A stretch of DNA of 64,000 nt from Silvania hatchlandensis (GTDB lineage: Bacteria > Pseudomonadota > Gammaproteobacteria > Enterobacterales > Enterobacteriaceae), in the NCBI RefSeq assembly GCF_025564065.1, contig NZ_JAMGZK010000035.1:1-64000 (forward strand), given 5' to 3'. Each line of letters starts with the position of its first letter. The stretch's first letter is position 1. The translations under genes were made by a program, and so were the position numbers. The notes under the pieces are model-generated. The model was given only the letters and a program-made list of their open reading frames with translations, searched no databases and was not told the origin of the DNA. This document shows positions 11,884 through 23,493 of the stretch, in pieces.

Positions 11884-11916
11884 TTCTGCAACGAGCATGT
11901 AATGCTCGTTGCAGAA
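11884..11916 (+). terminator. Long perfect hairpin after malZ
   Basis: A perfect 15-bp stem (TTCTGCAACGAGCAT 11884-11898, ATGCTCGTTGCAGAA 11902-11916) with a 3-nt loop, 5 bp past the malZ stop. No T run follows, so it may be a 3'-end stabilising hairpin or a weak terminator. Confidence 0.55.
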
Positions 11917-12077
11917 TATTCCCCAAAGTCGTTCGGTTAAATTAAACAGAGCGGACAAATATATTAAATATCCTGCCAATCAATTCTCGATATAATCAAT
12001 TTGCTTTATCAGTCAGGGCCCGACCACATATCGCACACTTTTAGTTTTCTTTTAACATATTGATTAAAGGTATATAT

Positions 12078-12719
12078 ATGTCTATCCGCGAACTGATTGA
12101 CCCATCAAACTCCACACTTATTTTTATTGATCACCAGCCGCAAATGTCGTTTGGTGTAACGAATATTGACCGACAGCTTCTTAAGAATAATACGGTTGCT
12201 CTGGCGAAAGCGGGCAAAATATTTAATGTGCCGGTTATTTACACCTCGGTCGAAACAAAAAGTTTTAGCGGTTATATCTGGCCGGAATTGCTGGCCGTTC
12301 ACCCGGATGTGAAACCGATTGAACGCACCTCAATGAACTCCTGGGAAGATGATGCATTTGTTGCGGCAGTGAAAGCAACGGGCCGCAAAAAACTCATCAT
12401 CTCGGCCCTGTGGACCGAAGTGTGCCTGGCCTTCCCGGCGCTGATGGCACTGGATGAAGGCTTTGAAGTGTACGTGGTGACCGATGCTTCTGGTGGCACC
12501 TCCGTGGATGCTCACGAACGCGCTATCGACCGCATGGTGCAGGCCGGTGCCGTTCCGGTAACCTGGCAGCAGGTGCTGCTGGAGTACCAGCGCGACTGGT
12601 CTCGCAAAGAGACTTACGATCCGGTCATGGATCTGGTGCGTGAACACAGCGGGGCTTACGGGATGGGCGTGGATTATGCCTACACTCTGGTTCACGGCGC
12701 GCCTGAACGTAAAGCGTAA
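12078..12719 (+). CDS. Isochorismatase-family hydrolase (YcaC-like)
   Basis: A 213-residue cysteine hydrolase of the isochorismatase superfamily. The start MSIRELIDPSNS is chosen because AAAGG lies 7 bp upstream; an in-frame ATG at 12060 precedes this site. Motifs include the Asp in LIFIDHQPQMSFGV, the Trp/Lys region around TGRKKLIISALWTEVCLAFPAL (catalytic Cys in EVCLA) and DASGGTSVDAHE. YcaC-type enzymes have an unknown physiological substrate. It leads a three-gene block with an ABM protein and an amidohydrolase, but a terminator separates it from the next gene, so part of its transcription ends there. Confidence 0.85.
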   Translation: MSIRELIDPSNSTLIFIDHQPQMSFGVTNIDRQLLKNNTVALAKAGKIFNVPVIYTSVETKSFSGYIWPELLAVHPDVKPIERTSMNSWEDDAFVAAVKATGRKKLIISALWTEVCLAFPALMALDEGFEVYVVTDASGGTSVDAHERAIDRMVQAGAVPVTWQQVLLEYQRDWSRKETYDPVMDLVREHSGAYGMGVDYAYTLVHGAPERKA

Positions 12720-12727
12720 ATCTCTCC

Positions 12728-12756
12728 TGGCGGGTTGAAAGAACCCGCCATTTTTT
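12728..12756 (+). terminator. Terminator after the isochorismatase-like gene
   Basis: Stem TGGCGGGTT (12728-12736) / AACCCGCCA (12742-12750) with a GAAAG loop and six T. It leaves only 17 bp to the next start codon, so read-through or an internal promoter must supply the following genes. Confidence 0.85.
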
Positions 12757-12773
12757 CAGATCTGGACACTCTC

Positions 12774-13319
12774 ATGGCGCAAAATTCACATGTGACGCTG
12801 GTGATCACCCATACCCTGCTGGCTGGACAGGCGGAGCGATATGAACAGTGGCTGGGCAACATTATGCCCGTAGCCGCTGACTTTCCCGGACATCTCGGCG
12901 CGAGCGTGATTCGCCCAACGGAAGGGCAAGATCTGTGGACCGTCATTATTCGCTTCGACACCCTCGAACACCTCTACGCCTGGACGCAGTCCGATACCCG
13001 TTCGGTACTGGTGAAAGAGATCGAACCGTTGCTGGCCGAAGGGGATAAAACGGAAGTGCGCACCGAAGCCGCGTTCTGGTTTACGCCGCCGGAAATGCAT
13101 GTCCGTAAACCGAAACTGTGGAAACAGTTTCTGGTGACGCTGATGGTGATATTCCCCAGTACCCTTGTCGTGCCGGAACTGACCGGCGCGCTGCTTCCTG
13201 CTCTGAAAGGGTCTTTATTCCTGCATTTGCTTAACGACGCTTGTGTGGTCGCGCTGGTGGTCTGGCTGTGGATGCCCATCGTGACCCGCTTGTTCGCCGG
13301 ATGGCTGAAAAAAGCCTGA
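12774..13319 (+). CDS. ABM-domain monooxygenase-like membrane protein
   Basis: A 181-residue protein of two parts. The N-terminal ~95 residues (VTLVITHTLLAGQAERYEQWL ... WTVIIRFDTLEHLYAW) look like an antibiotic-biosynthesis-monooxygenase (dimeric alpha/beta barrel) domain. The C-terminal ~75 residues contain two hydrophobic segments, suggesting membrane attachment. The start MAQNSH at 12774 is chosen because upstream codons run through the preceding terminator. It sits 21 bp before the amidohydrolase gene. The reaction is unknown. Confidence 0.75.
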   Translation: MAQNSHVTLVITHTLLAGQAERYEQWLGNIMPVAADFPGHLGASVIRPTEGQDLWTVIIRFDTLEHLYAWTQSDTRSVLVKEIEPLLAEGDKTEVRTEAAFWFTPPEMHVRKPKLWKQFLVTLMVIFPSTLVVPELTGALLPALKGSLFLHLLNDACVVALVVWLWMPIVTRLFAGWLKKA

Positions 13320-13340
13320 TCCGGCTTATAGGAGTATGTT

Positions 13341-15209
13341 ATGTCTCAAACTGCCACACTGATCTTAACCAAAGGTCAGATCCACACCCTTGATCGTGAA
13401 AATCCGCTCGCTGAGGCGGTGGCCATTGCCGATGGTAAGATCCTCGCCACCGGCAATCACGACCGGGTGATGAGTTACGCCACCGAAGGGACGCAGATTG
13501 TCGATCTAAAAGGGGGCACAGTAATCCCCGGCCTGAACGATTCGCACCTGCACCTGATTCGCGGCGGGCTGAACTACAACCTCGAACTGCGCTGGGAAGG
13601 CGTGCCGTCGCTGGCCGATGCTCTGCGGATGCTGAAAGAGCAGGCCGATCGCACCCCGACGCCCCAGTGGGTGCGCGTGGTGGGCGGCTGGAGCGAATTC
13701 CAGTTTGCTGAACGGCGGATGCCGACTATCCAGGAGCTGAACGATGCGGCGCCAGACACGCCAGTGTTTGTGCTGCATCTCTACGATCGCGCGCTGCTCA
13801 ACCGCGCGGCGTTGAAAGCTGTCGGTTACACCAAAGAGACGCCAAACCCGCCGGGTGGGGAGATTGTGCGCGATAACAACGGCAACCCGACCGGGATGCT
13901 GATCGCCAAACCGAACGCGATGATCCTCTACTCTACGCTGGCGAAAGGGCCAAAACTACCGCTGGAACAGCAGGTGAACTCGACGCGCCAGTTTATGCGT
14001 GAGCTTAATCGCCTGGGGTTAACCAGCGCGATTGATGCGGGCGGCGGTTTCCAGAATTACCCGGAAGATTACGAAATTATCGAAGAGCTGCACGCCAAAT
14101 CGCAGATGACGATCCGCATTGCCTATAACCTTTTTACCCAGCGGCCGAAGCAGGAGCTGGAGGATTTCGAGCGCTGGACCGATATGCTAAAACCGGGGCA
14201 GGGCACAGATTTCTACCGTGCCAACGGTGCGGGCGAAATGCTGGTCTTCTCGGCGGCGGATTTCGAAGATTTCCTGCAGCCGCGCCCGGATCTGCCTGAA
14301 GGAATGGAAGACGAGCTGGAGCGCGTGGTGCGCCATCTGGTGGAGCAGCGCTGGCCGTTCCGTCTTCACGCCACTTACGACGAATCCATCAGCAGGATGC
14401 TGGACGTGTTCGAGAAGGTGAACCGCGATATTCCATTTAACGGCATGCACTGGTTCTTCGATCACGCTGAGACCATCACCGAGCGCAACATTGAGCGCGT
14501 CAAAGCGCTAGGCGGCGGCATTGCGGTGCAGCATCGCATGGCGTTCCAGGGCGAGTATTTTGTCGATCGCTACGGCAAAGAGGCGGTGAAACACACGCCG
14601 CCAGTGGCGAAAATGCTGGAGCTGGACGTGCCAGTGGGCTTAGGCACCGACGCAACTCGCGTAGCGAGCTATAACCCGTGGACCGCGCTGTACTGGCTGG
14701 TCTCCGGCCGCACCGTTGGCGGGATGTCGATGTATGACGACAGCAACCGTCTGCCGCGTGATATCGCGCTGGAATTGTGGACGGCGGGCAGCGCGTGGTT
14801 CTCCAGCGAGCAGGGCAAGAAAGGGCGCATCGTCGCAGGGCAGCTCGCGGATCTGGTGGTGCTGTCGAAAGACTATTTCAGCGTGCCGGAAGAGGAGATT
14901 AAAGGCATCGAGTCAGTGCTGACGGTAGTGGACGGGAAAGTGGTGTACGCCGCGGGACAGTTTAGTCCGCTGTCGCCGCCGCCGATACCTGTACTGCCGG
15001 AGTGGTCGCCGGTGGTGAAAGTGCCGGGGCATTATCGCTCTGCGCCGCCTGTGGCCTCGAACGTGGGGGCTGTGGTGCAGATGCATCAGTGCATCGGCAA
15101 CTGCGGCGTGCACGGGCATCAGCACGGTATCGCGCGCCAGTCGGGCATTCCGGTATCGGATGACCAGGCGTTCTGGGGCGTGTTGGGATGTTCATGTTTC
15201 GCGTTTTAG
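13341..15209 (+). CDS. YtcJ-like metal-dependent amidohydrolase
   Basis: A 622-residue amidohydrolase-superfamily protein. The N-terminal beta domain (TLILTKGQIHTLD) and the metal ligand motif NDSHLHLIRGG near residue 70 are clear; later motifs are RLHATYDES, WFFDHAET and GLGTDATRVASYNP, the last carrying the usual catalytic Asp. The C-terminal ~60 residues include several Cys and His (HQCIGNCGVHGHQHG, CSCF), an unusual tail that could bind metal. The family hydrolyses amide or ester bonds of small molecules; the substrate is not deducible. It is the last gene of the accessory block and is followed by a BIME. Confidence 0.85.
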   Translation: MSQTATLILTKGQIHTLDRENPLAEAVAIADGKILATGNHDRVMSYATEGTQIVDLKGGTVIPGLNDSHLHLIRGGLNYNLELRWEGVPSLADALRMLKEQADRTPTPQWVRVVGGWSEFQFAERRMPTIQELNDAAPDTPVFVLHLYDRALLNRAALKAVGYTKETPNPPGGEIVRDNNGNPTGMLIAKPNAMILYSTLAKGPKLPLEQQVNSTRQFMRELNRLGLTSAIDAGGGFQNYPEDYEIIEELHAKSQMTIRIAYNLFTQRPKQELEDFERWTDMLKPGQGTDFYRANGAGEMLVFSAADFEDFLQPRPDLPEGMEDELERVVRHLVEQRWPFRLHATYDESISRMLDVFEKVNRDIPFNGMHWFFDHAETITERNIERVKALGGGIAVQHRMAFQGEYFVDRYGKEAVKHTPPVAKMLELDVPVGLGTDATRVASYNPWTALYWLVSGRTVGGMSMYDDSNRLPRDIALELWTAGSAWFSSEQGKKGRIVAGQLADLVVLSKDYFSVPEEEIKGIESVLTVVDGKVVYAAGQFSPLSPPPIPVLPEWSPVVKVPGHYRSAPPVASNVGAVVQMHQCIGNCGVHGHQHGIARQSGIPVSDDQAFWGVLGCSCFAF

Positions 15210-15220
15210 CAGTGAGTTTG

Positions 15221-15309
15221 TAGGCCGGGTAAGGCGAAGACGCCACCCGGCGAAAAGGCGGGATTGGTGCGGCAAAATGCCCGGTGGCGCTGCGCTTACC
15301 GGGCCTACC
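15221..15309. repeat. BIME: two inverted REP units
   Basis: A REP unit (TAGGCCGGGTAAGGCG ... CGCCACCCGGC, 15221-15252) and its inverted partner (GCCCGGTGGCGCTGCGC ... ACCGGGCCTA, about 15279-15307) flank a short spacer. This is the standard enterobacterial bacterial interspersed mosaic element, here between convergent genes. Confidence 0.85.
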
Positions 15310-15328
15310 AATATCCCGGAACCATAAA

Positions 15329-15352
15329 AAAGGCCCGCATCAGCGGGCCTTT
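15329..15352 (-). terminator. Terminator of the peroxiredoxin gene
   Basis: Stem AAAGGCCCGC (15329-15338) / GCGGGCCTTT (15343-15352). On the minus strand it is followed by a T run, so it ends the peroxiredoxin transcript. Confidence 0.85.
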
Positions 15353-15369
15353 CTCGTCAACGATGCCGA

Positions 15370-15972
15370 TTACAGGCTGGTGACGTTCTCGGTCAGGTAT
15401 TTCGCCACGCCTGCTGGAGAAGCAGCCATACCTTCTTTCCCTTTTTCCCACTGAGCCGGGCACACTTCACCGTGCTCTTCGTGGAACTGCAGCGCGTCAA
15501 CCATACGCAGCATTTCGTCGATGTTACGGCCCAGCGGCAGATCGTTCACGACCTGGTGACGCACGATACCGTTCGCGTCGATCAGGAAGGAGCCGCGCAG
15601 CGCCACGCCAGCGTCCGGATGTTCGATACCGTAAGCCTGCTGGATTTCACGTTTGATGTCCGCAACCATTGCGTATTTCACCGCACCGATGCCGCCGTTG
15701 TCGACAGGGGTGTTACGCCATGCGTTGTGTACAAACTCAGAGTCGAAGGAGACGCCAACCACTTCTACGCCACGCTTCTGGAATTCTTCATAACGCTTGT
15801 CGAACGCGATCAGCTCAGACGGGCAAACGAAGGTAAAGTCCATCGGCCAGAAGAACAGAACGGTCGGTTTACCGTTGGTGTGCTGCTTGAAGTTGAAGTT
15901 ATCAACGATTTCACCGTTGCCCAGAACTGCTGCAGCTGTAAAATCCGGAGCCGGACGAGTTACCAGAACCAT
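15370..15972 (-). CDS. tsaA: 2-Cys peroxiredoxin (AhpC/TSA family)
   Basis: Thiol peroxidase that reduces hydrogen peroxide and organic peroxides. The 200 residues contain the peroxidatic Cys in DFTFVCPSE and the resolving Cys in GEVCPAQW. Salmonella and Klebsiella carry a TsaA-type peroxiredoxin beside acpH and queA, which E. coli K-12 lacks, so the position supports the name. It is monocistronic, with its own terminator, and stands convergent to the amidohydrolase block. Confidence 0.88.
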   Translation of the reverse strand: MVLVTRPAPDFTAAAVLGNGEIVDNFNFKQHTNGKPTVLFFWPMDFTFVCPSELIAFDKRYEEFQKRGVEVVGVSFDSEFVHNAWRNTPVDNGGIGAVKYAMVADIKREIQQAYGIEHPDAGVALRGSFLIDANGIVRHQVVNDLPLGRNIDEMLRMVDALQFHEEHGEVCPAQWEKGKEGMAASPAGVAKYLTENVTSL

Positions 15973-16099
15973 AAGATTCTCCTGTAATGACTAAGGTTAT
16001 TTGGAACGCAACGCGGGCCAGTATAGAGAGTAATGGGGCAGGTGACAAAGAGGTGCTGACAATCGTTAAGTCAGTTTTTACCTATCGATCACACTTTGA

Positions 16100-16681
16100 T
16101 TAAAGTTGTTTGTTTTTCGCCTGCGCCATCATGCGCGGGTAAAACTGCCAGAAGCGGGCCTCTAATACGTCGTAATGAGCGTCCAGATCCTGCCAGGAGT
16201 CGCGCAGGGCATCGAGGCGCGGGCGGCGGCTGGCCATCCCGTTCAGCACTCGCTGAATGAAATCCATCTCGCTGTAGCGTTCCAACCAGCGCTCGGACCA
16301 CAGGTAGTCATTCAGATTGACAAAACGCGGCGGGGAGTCGGGCAGGATCATCGCCACCTGTGCGTGGGCGTAGCGCACAAACGCCGGCAGAGGCATCTCC
16401 GGCGACAGTTGTGCCCAGTGTCGTGATAAAAAATGATCCCACATAACGTCCAGCGTAATCGGTGCCACGCGGCGCGTTTCGGGGCGGAACCAGGCTTTCG
16501 CTTCTTTAACTTCGGGCAGATTGTCGGTCAGAACATCAATCCGCCGGTGCATAAAAATCCCCTCAACGACGTCTGCGGCGTAATCCTCGGCGGGATTGCC
16601 GCGTACGAAATCGGCAAGCAGATTGCCGGAAAGGGAGCTGTCAGCGAGGTGAGCGAGATGCAGGTGAGCGAGAAAATTCAT
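16100..16681 (-). CDS. acpH: ACP phosphodiesterase AcpH
   Basis: Removes the 4'-phosphopantetheine prosthetic group from holo-ACP. The 193 residues start [10 protein letters not shown], typical of the family, and contain conserved Asp/His positions of the HD-like fold ([32 protein letters not shown]). It is divergent from queA, with 91 bp between start codons that must hold both promoters. The same arrangement occurs in E. coli. Confidence 0.93.
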   Translation of the reverse strand: MNFLAHLHLAHLADSSLSGNLLADFVRGNPAEDYAADVVEGIFMHRRIDVLTDNLPEVKEAKAWFRPETRRVAPITLDVMWDHFLSRHWAQLSPEMPLPAFVRYAHAQVAMILPDSPPRFVNLNDYLWSERWLERYSEMDFIQRVLNGMASRRPRLDALRDSWQDLDAHYDVLEARFWQFYPRMMAQAKNKQL

Positions 16682-16772
16682 GCGATTCGTTATCCGGATA
16701 CGGCTAGTTGTTGCAGCCAGGAGGTGTGGGCACTAGACTAAGCCGCCTGTTTTTAAGTCACGAGTATAAGCC

Positions 16773-19024
<2,252 letters not shown>

Positions 19025-19046
19025 TTTATAAAATGAGGGAATTTTA

Positions 19047-19379
19047 ATGAGCTTTTTTATTTCTGATGCGGTAGCGGCAACAGGTGCACCGGCGCAGGGC
19101 AGCCCGATGTCTCTGATCCTGATGCTGGTGGTGTTTGGTCTGATTTTCTATTTCATGATCCTGCGCCCACAGCAGAAGCGCACCAAAGAGCACAAAAAGC
19201 TGATGGACTCCATCGCTAAAGGTGACGAAGTGCTGACCAACGGTGGCCTGGTGGGTCGTGTGAGCAAGGTTTCCGACAACGGTTATGTTGTTATCGCCCT
19301 GAACGACACCACTGAAGTGGTTATCAAACGTGACTTCGTAGCTGCCGTTCTGCCGAAAGGCACCATGAAGGCGCTGTAA
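19047..19379 (+). CDS. yajC: Sec translocon accessory protein YajC
   Basis: Small single-span inner-membrane protein that joins the SecDF complex and contacts AcrB in E. coli. The 110 residues have one hydrophobic helix (about 20-40, [19 protein letters not shown]) followed by a basic cytoplasmic region with the [15 protein letters not shown] motif. Third gene of the queA-secF operon, 25 bp before secD. Confidence 0.97.
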   Translation: MSFFISDAVAATGAPAQGSPMSLILMLVVFGLIFYFMILRPQQKRTKEHKKLMDSIAKGDEVLTNGGLVGRVSKVSDNGYVVIALNDTTEVVIKRDFVAAVLPKGTMKAL

Positions 19380-19404
19380 TCAACTTTTCCCAAAGGGAAC
19401 TGCC

Positions 19405-21252
19405 GTGTTAAACCGTTATCCTTTGTGGAAGTACATCATGCTGGTCGTCGTGATCGTCGTCGGCCTGCTGTATGCACTCCCCAACCTGTATGGTGAGGAT
19501 CCGGCTGTTCAAATCACTGGCGCGCGCGGTGTCGCCGCCAGTGAGCAAACGCTGATCCAGGTCCAGAAAACTTTACAAGAAGAAAAAATTACCGCTAAGT
19601 CTGTGGCACTGGAAGAGGGCGCAATTCTTGCTCGCTTCGACTCCACCGACACGCAGCTCCGCGCTCGTGAAGCGCTGATGGGCGTGATGGGTGATAAATT
19701 TGTCGTGGCGTTGAACCTTGCTCCTGCAACTCCGCGCTGGTTAGCCTCCATTAACGCAGAGCCGATGAAACTCGGTCTTGACCTGCGTGGCGGCGTTCAC
19801 TTCCTGATGGAAGTGGATATGGATACCGCGCTCGGTAAACTGCAGGAACAAAATATTGATAGCCTGCGCAGCGATCTGCGTGAAAAAGGCATCCCTTACA
19901 CCACCGTGCGTAAGGAAGATAATTACGGGCTGAGCATCGCGTTCCGCGACAGCAGCGCGCGCGATCAGGCGATGGATTACCTGACGCAGCGTCATCGCGA
20001 TCTGGTGCTGTCCAGCCAGGGTAGCAACCAGCTGCGTGCGGTGATGACCGATGTGCGTCTGAAAGAAGCGCGTGAATACGCGGTTCAGCAGAACATCAAC
20101 ATCCTGCGTAACCGTGTAAACCAGCTTGGCGTGGCCGAACCGCTGGTTCAGCGTCAGGGCTCTGACCGTATCGTGGTTGAGCTGCCGGGTATCCAGGATA
20201 CCGCGCGTGCGAAAGAGATTCTTGGCGCGACCGCAACCCTGGAATTCCGTCTGGTGAACACCAACGTCGATCAGTCCGCTGTGGCGTCTGGCCGCGTTCC
20301 GGGTGATTCGGAAGTGAAACAGACCCGTGAAGGTCAGCCGGTTGTCATGTACAAGCGTGTGATCCTGACCGGTGACCACATCACCGACTCCACCTCCAGC
20401 CAGGATGAATACAACCAGGCGCAGGTTAACATCTCGCTCGACAGCGCAGGTGGCAACATCATGTCTAACTTCACCAAGGACAACATCGGTAAACCGATGG
20501 CGACCCTGTTCGTGGAGTACAAAGACAGCGGTAAGAAAGACGCCAACGGGCGCGCTATTCTGGTGAAACAGGAAGAGGTGATTAACATCGCCAACATCCA
20601 GTCTCGGCTGGGTAACAGCTTCCGTATCACCGGTATCAGTAACCCGAACGAAGCCCGTCAGCTCTCGCTGCTGCTGCGTGCCGGTGCGCTGATCGCGCCA
20701 ATTCAGATTGTTGAAGAGCGCACCATCGGTCCAACGCTGGGTATGCAGAACATCACCCAAGGTCTGGAAGCCTGTCTGGCCGGTCTTCTGATCTCCATCG
20801 TCTTCATGCTCTTCTTCTATAAGAAGTTTGGCCTGATTGCGACCTCAGCGCTGATTGCGAACCTGGTGTTGATCATCGGCATTATGTCCCTGCTGCCAGG
20901 GGCAACGCTGACCATGCCGGGGATCGCGGGTATCGTCTTAACCCTTGCGGTTGCGGTCGATGCTAACGTACTGATTAACGAACGTATCAAAGAAGAGTTG
21001 AGCAACGGGCGTTCAGTACAACAGGCGATCGATGAAGGCTACCGCGGCGCGTTCAGCTCTATTTTCGATGCGAACGTGACGACGCTAATCAAAGTCCTGA
21101 TCCTGTACGCTGTCGGTACTGGTGCCATTAAAGGTTTTGCTATCACGACCGGTATCGGCGTGGCGACCTCAATGTTTACCGCTATCGTCGGCACCCGTGC
21201 CATCGTGAACCTGCTGTACGGCGGCAAGCGCGTTAAAAAGCTGTCTATCTGA
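19405..21252 (+). CDS. secD: Protein translocase subunit SecD
   Basis: RND-family component that uses the proton gradient to help protein export through SecYEG. The 615 residues, starting at a GTG, have an N-terminal membrane segment, a large periplasmic domain with [13 protein letters not shown], and a C-terminal block of five segments with [16 protein letters not shown]. Length equals E. coli SecD (615). secF follows 10 bp downstream. Confidence 0.98.
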   Translation: MLNRYPLWKYIMLVVVIVVGLLYALPNLYGEDPAVQITGARGVAASEQTLIQVQKTLQEEKITAKSVALEEGAILARFDSTDTQLRAREALMGVMGDKFVVALNLAPATPRWLASINAEPMKLGLDLRGGVHFLMEVDMDTALGKLQEQNIDSLRSDLREKGIPYTTVRKEDNYGLSIAFRDSSARDQAMDYLTQRHRDLVLSSQGSNQLRAVMTDVRLKEAREYAVQQNINILRNRVNQLGVAEPLVQRQGSDRIVVELPGIQDTARAKEILGATATLEFRLVNTNVDQSAVASGRVPGDSEVKQTREGQPVVMYKRVILTGDHITDSTSSQDEYNQAQVNISLDSAGGNIMSNFTKDNIGKPMATLFVEYKDSGKKDANGRAILVKQEEVINIANIQSRLGNSFRITGISNPNEARQLSLLLRAGALIAPIQIVEERTIGPTLGMQNITQGLEACLAGLLISIVFMLFFYKKFGLIATSALIANLVLIIGIMSLLPGATLTMPGIAGIVLTLAVAVDANVLINERIKEELSNGRSVQQAIDEGYRGAFSSIFDANVTTLIKVLILYAVGTGAIKGFAITTGIGVATSMFTAIVGTRAIVNLLYGGKRVKKLSI

Positions 21253-21262
21253 GGAGTGCGTT

Positions 21263-22234
21263 GTGGCACAGGAATATACTGTTGAGCAATTGAACTACGG
21301 CCGTAAAGTCTGGGACTTTATGCGCTGGGATAACTGGGCGTTCGGCATTTCAGGTTTGCTGCTGATCGTCTCTATCGCCATTATGGGCGTGCGCGGTTTT
21401 AACTGGGGTCTGGATTTCACCGGTGGTACGGTGATTGAAATTACCCTGGAGAACCCGGTCGATATGGACCAGATGCGTCTGTCGCTGGAAAAGGCGGGCT
21501 TTGAAGAGCCGCTGCTGCAGAACTTCGGCAGCAGCCGTGACATCATGGTGCGTATGCCGCCGGCGAAAGATGCCAACGGCAGCCAGGAGTTGGGCAGCAA
21601 GGTCGTTAACGTGATTAACGAATCGACCAACCAGCATGCAACGGTAAAACGAATTGAATTCGTTGGCCCGAGCGTGGGTGCCGATCTGGCCCAGACCGGT
21701 GCGATGGCGCTACTGGTCGCGCTGATCTCCATCCTGGCGTACGTCGGTTTCCGCTTCGAGTGGCGTCTGGCTGCCGGGGTGGTTATCGCGCTGGCGCACG
21801 ACGTGGTGATCACCATGGGCGTGCTGTCGCTGTTCCATATCGAGATTGACCTGACCATTGTGGCATCCCTGATGTCGGTTATCGGTTACTCGCTGAACGA
21901 CAGCATCGTGGTATCGGACCGTATCCGTGAAAACTTCCGTAAGATCCGTCGCGGCACGCCGTACGAAATCTTTAACGTGTCGTTGACTCAGACGCTGCAC
22001 CGTACCTTGATCACCTCCGGTACCACCTTGATGGTGATCCTGATGCTGTATCTCTTTGGCGGCCCGATTCTGGAAGGCTTCTCGCTGACCATGCTGATCG
22101 GTGTCTCCATCGGTACGGCCTCTTCCATCTACGTGGCGTCCGCGCTGGCGTTGAAGCTGGGCATGAAGCGTGAGCACCTGCTGCAGCAGAAAGTGGAAAA
22201 AGAAGGGGCGGATCAGCCGTCAATTCTGCCGTAA
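21263..22234 (+). CDS. secF: Protein translocase subunit SecF
   Basis: Partner of SecD in the Sec accessory complex. The 323 residues, GTG start, show the first membrane span, the periplasmic [10 protein letters not shown] motif, and the C-terminal helices with [19 protein letters not shown]. Last gene of the operon; a strong terminator follows 23 bp after the stop. Confidence 0.98.
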   Translation: MAQEYTVEQLNYGRKVWDFMRWDNWAFGISGLLLIVSIAIMGVRGFNWGLDFTGGTVIEITLENPVDMDQMRLSLEKAGFEEPLLQNFGSSRDIMVRMPPAKDANGSQELGSKVVNVINESTNQHATVKRIEFVGPSVGADLAQTGAMALLVALISILAYVGFRFEWRLAAGVVIALAHDVVITMGVLSLFHIEIDLTIVASLMSVIGYSLNDSIVVSDRIRENFRKIRRGTPYEIFNVSLTQTLHRTLITSGTTLMVILMLYLFGGPILEGFSLTMLIGVSIGTASSIYVASALALKLGMKREHLLQQKVEKEGADQPSILP

Positions 22235-22257
22235 CGAGACATTCGTTCTGGTAATAA

Positions 22258-22289
22258 AATCCCGGCCATCTGGCCGGGATTTTTTTTAT
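22258..22289 (+). terminator. secF operon terminator
   Basis: Stem AATCCCGGCC (22258-22267) / GGCCGGGATT (22272-22281) with a 4-nt loop and eight T. Confidence 0.9.
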
Positions 22290-22305
22290 CGGCGTCTGAC
22301 AAACA

Positions 22306-22329
22306 CTCCTGACAGTATGCTGTCAGGAG
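22306..22329. promoter_or_regulatory. Perfect palindromic operator upstream of the VOC/WYL pair
   Basis: A perfect 10-bp inverted repeat, CTCCTGACAG (22306-22315) and CTGTCAGGAG (22320-22329), separated by TATG. Further TGACA/TGTCA half-sites lie on both sides (22297-22301 and about 22333-22337). It ends 47 bp before the VOC gene start. The likely binder is the WYL-domain regulator encoded two genes downstream, giving autoregulation; this is inference from position and symmetry. Confidence 0.6.
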
Positions 22330-22376
22330 GCCTGTCATACACTCCTTCTGAACCCCAATAACAGGCAGGAGGATGT

Positions 22377-22742
22377 ATGAAAAGTGTGATTAACTGGTTT
22401 GAAATTCCGGTCGCCGATATGGCGCGGGCTATCGGCTTTTATGAGCCGGTAATGCAGGTGGCGCTGAAGATTGAAAAAATGGACTGTGCCGAGCTGGCGA
22501 TCTTCCCTCATGAAGACCCGGCAACCGGTGGCGCGCTGGCAAAATTTGACGGCATTACACCAGCACCGCAGGGCGCTATTATTTACCTGCATACTGACAA
22601 TCTGGCGGCCACGCTGGATCGTGTGTCATCGGCCGGTGGCGAGTGCGTTTTTGGCCCGCTTGAACTGCCGCGTGGTATTGGCACTATTGCGCTGTTTACC
22701 GACAGCGAAGGCAACAGGGTCGGGCTGCACCAGCCCGCCTGA
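22377..22742 (+). CDS. VOC-family (glyoxalase-like) protein
   Basis: A 121-residue vicinal-oxygen-chelate fold protein: MKSVINWFEIPVADMARAIGFYEPVM is the usual first beta-alpha unit, and GNRVGLHQP the last. Members include lyases, dioxygenases and resistance proteins; substrate unknown. AGGAGG lies just before the ATG. It sits behind the palindromic operator and 25 bp before the regulator gene, so the two probably form one unit. Not present between secF and tsx in E. coli K-12. Confidence 0.8.
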   Translation: MKSVINWFEIPVADMARAIGFYEPVMQVALKIEKMDCAELAIFPHEDPATGGALAKFDGITPAPQGAIIYLHTDNLAATLDRVSSAGGECVFGPLELPRGIGTIALFTDSEGNRVGLHQPA

Positions 22743-22767
22743 TACCCATAATGAAAGCGAAGAACCG

Positions 22768-23448
22768 ATGACCCGACGTGCTGACCGGCTGTTTCAGATA
22801 GTCCAGATCCTGCGCGGCAGGCGGCTGACCACGGCGGCGTTGCTTGCCGAGCGGTTGGGCGTGTCTGAGCGGACGGTGTATCGCGATATCCGGGATTTGT
22901 CGCTTTCAGGTGTGCCGGTAGAAGGGGAGGCGGGCAGCGGGTACCGACTGTTGTCGGGCTTCGATTTACCGCCTCTGATGCTGACAAATCGTGAATCAGA
23001 AGCGCTGATGGTGGCGATTCGTCTGCTCAAAACCTGGGGCGGCGAGTCGCTGTCGCGCGAGCTGGAGTCGGCGCAGGAGAAGGTGCTGGCGATCCTACCA
23101 GAAGAGAGTCGTCGCAAGGCCGAGCAGACGCGGATCTACGCCCCGGACATCGCCATGCAAAACCACTCCCGCAGCGGTTTTGACGTTATTCATCAGGCGA
23201 TATCTGCCCAGCGGGTGCTGGCGCTGCACTATCGCGATGAAGCCGGACAGCTATCCTGGCGTGACGTGCAGCCGCTGGGGTTGTTTTTCTGGGGAGAGCA
23301 CTGGTTACTGGCCGCCTGGTGTGAAAGGCGCGATGACTACCGCTGTTTCCGGCTCGATCGCTGTCTCAATATTACGCTGACCGACAGGCGGTTTAGCGAA
23401 AGCGCTGACCGGTCGCTGGCGGATTTCCTGCGCAAAGTGAAGCAATAA
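22768..23448 (+). CDS. YafY-type HTH/WYL-domain transcriptional regulator
   Basis: A 226-residue DeoR-like winged-helix regulator with a C-terminal WYL domain. The N-terminal ~60 residues (MTRRADRLFQIVQILRGRRLTTAALLAERLGVSERTVYRDI) are a clear HTH. The C-terminal part contains ALHYRDEAGQLSWRDVQPLGLFFWGEHWLLAAWCE, a WYL-type ligand domain. The start at 22768 is chosen because the frame extends upstream only through the VOC gene. It probably represses its own operon through the palindrome at 22306-22329. Confidence 0.85.
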   Translation: MTRRADRLFQIVQILRGRRLTTAALLAERLGVSERTVYRDIRDLSLSGVPVEGEAGSGYRLLSGFDLPPLMLTNRESEALMVAIRLLKTWGGESLSRELESAQEKVLAILPEESRRKAEQTRIYAPDIAMQNHSRSGFDVIHQAISAQRVLALHYRDEAGQLSWRDVQPLGLFFWGEHWLLAAWCERRDDYRCFRLDRCLNITLTDRRFSESADRSLADFLRKVKQ

Positions 23449-23449
23449 A

Positions 23450-23474
23450 AAAGCCAGCGGTTACGCTGGCTTTT
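23450..23474. terminator. Bidirectional terminator between the WYL regulator and tsx
   Basis: Stem AAAGCCAGCG (23450-23459) / CGCTGGCTTT (23464-23473), loop GTTA, with an A run before and a T run after. It can serve both convergent genes. Confidence 0.85.
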
Positions 23475-23493
23475 GCCCGGCAAAACGACAGGA

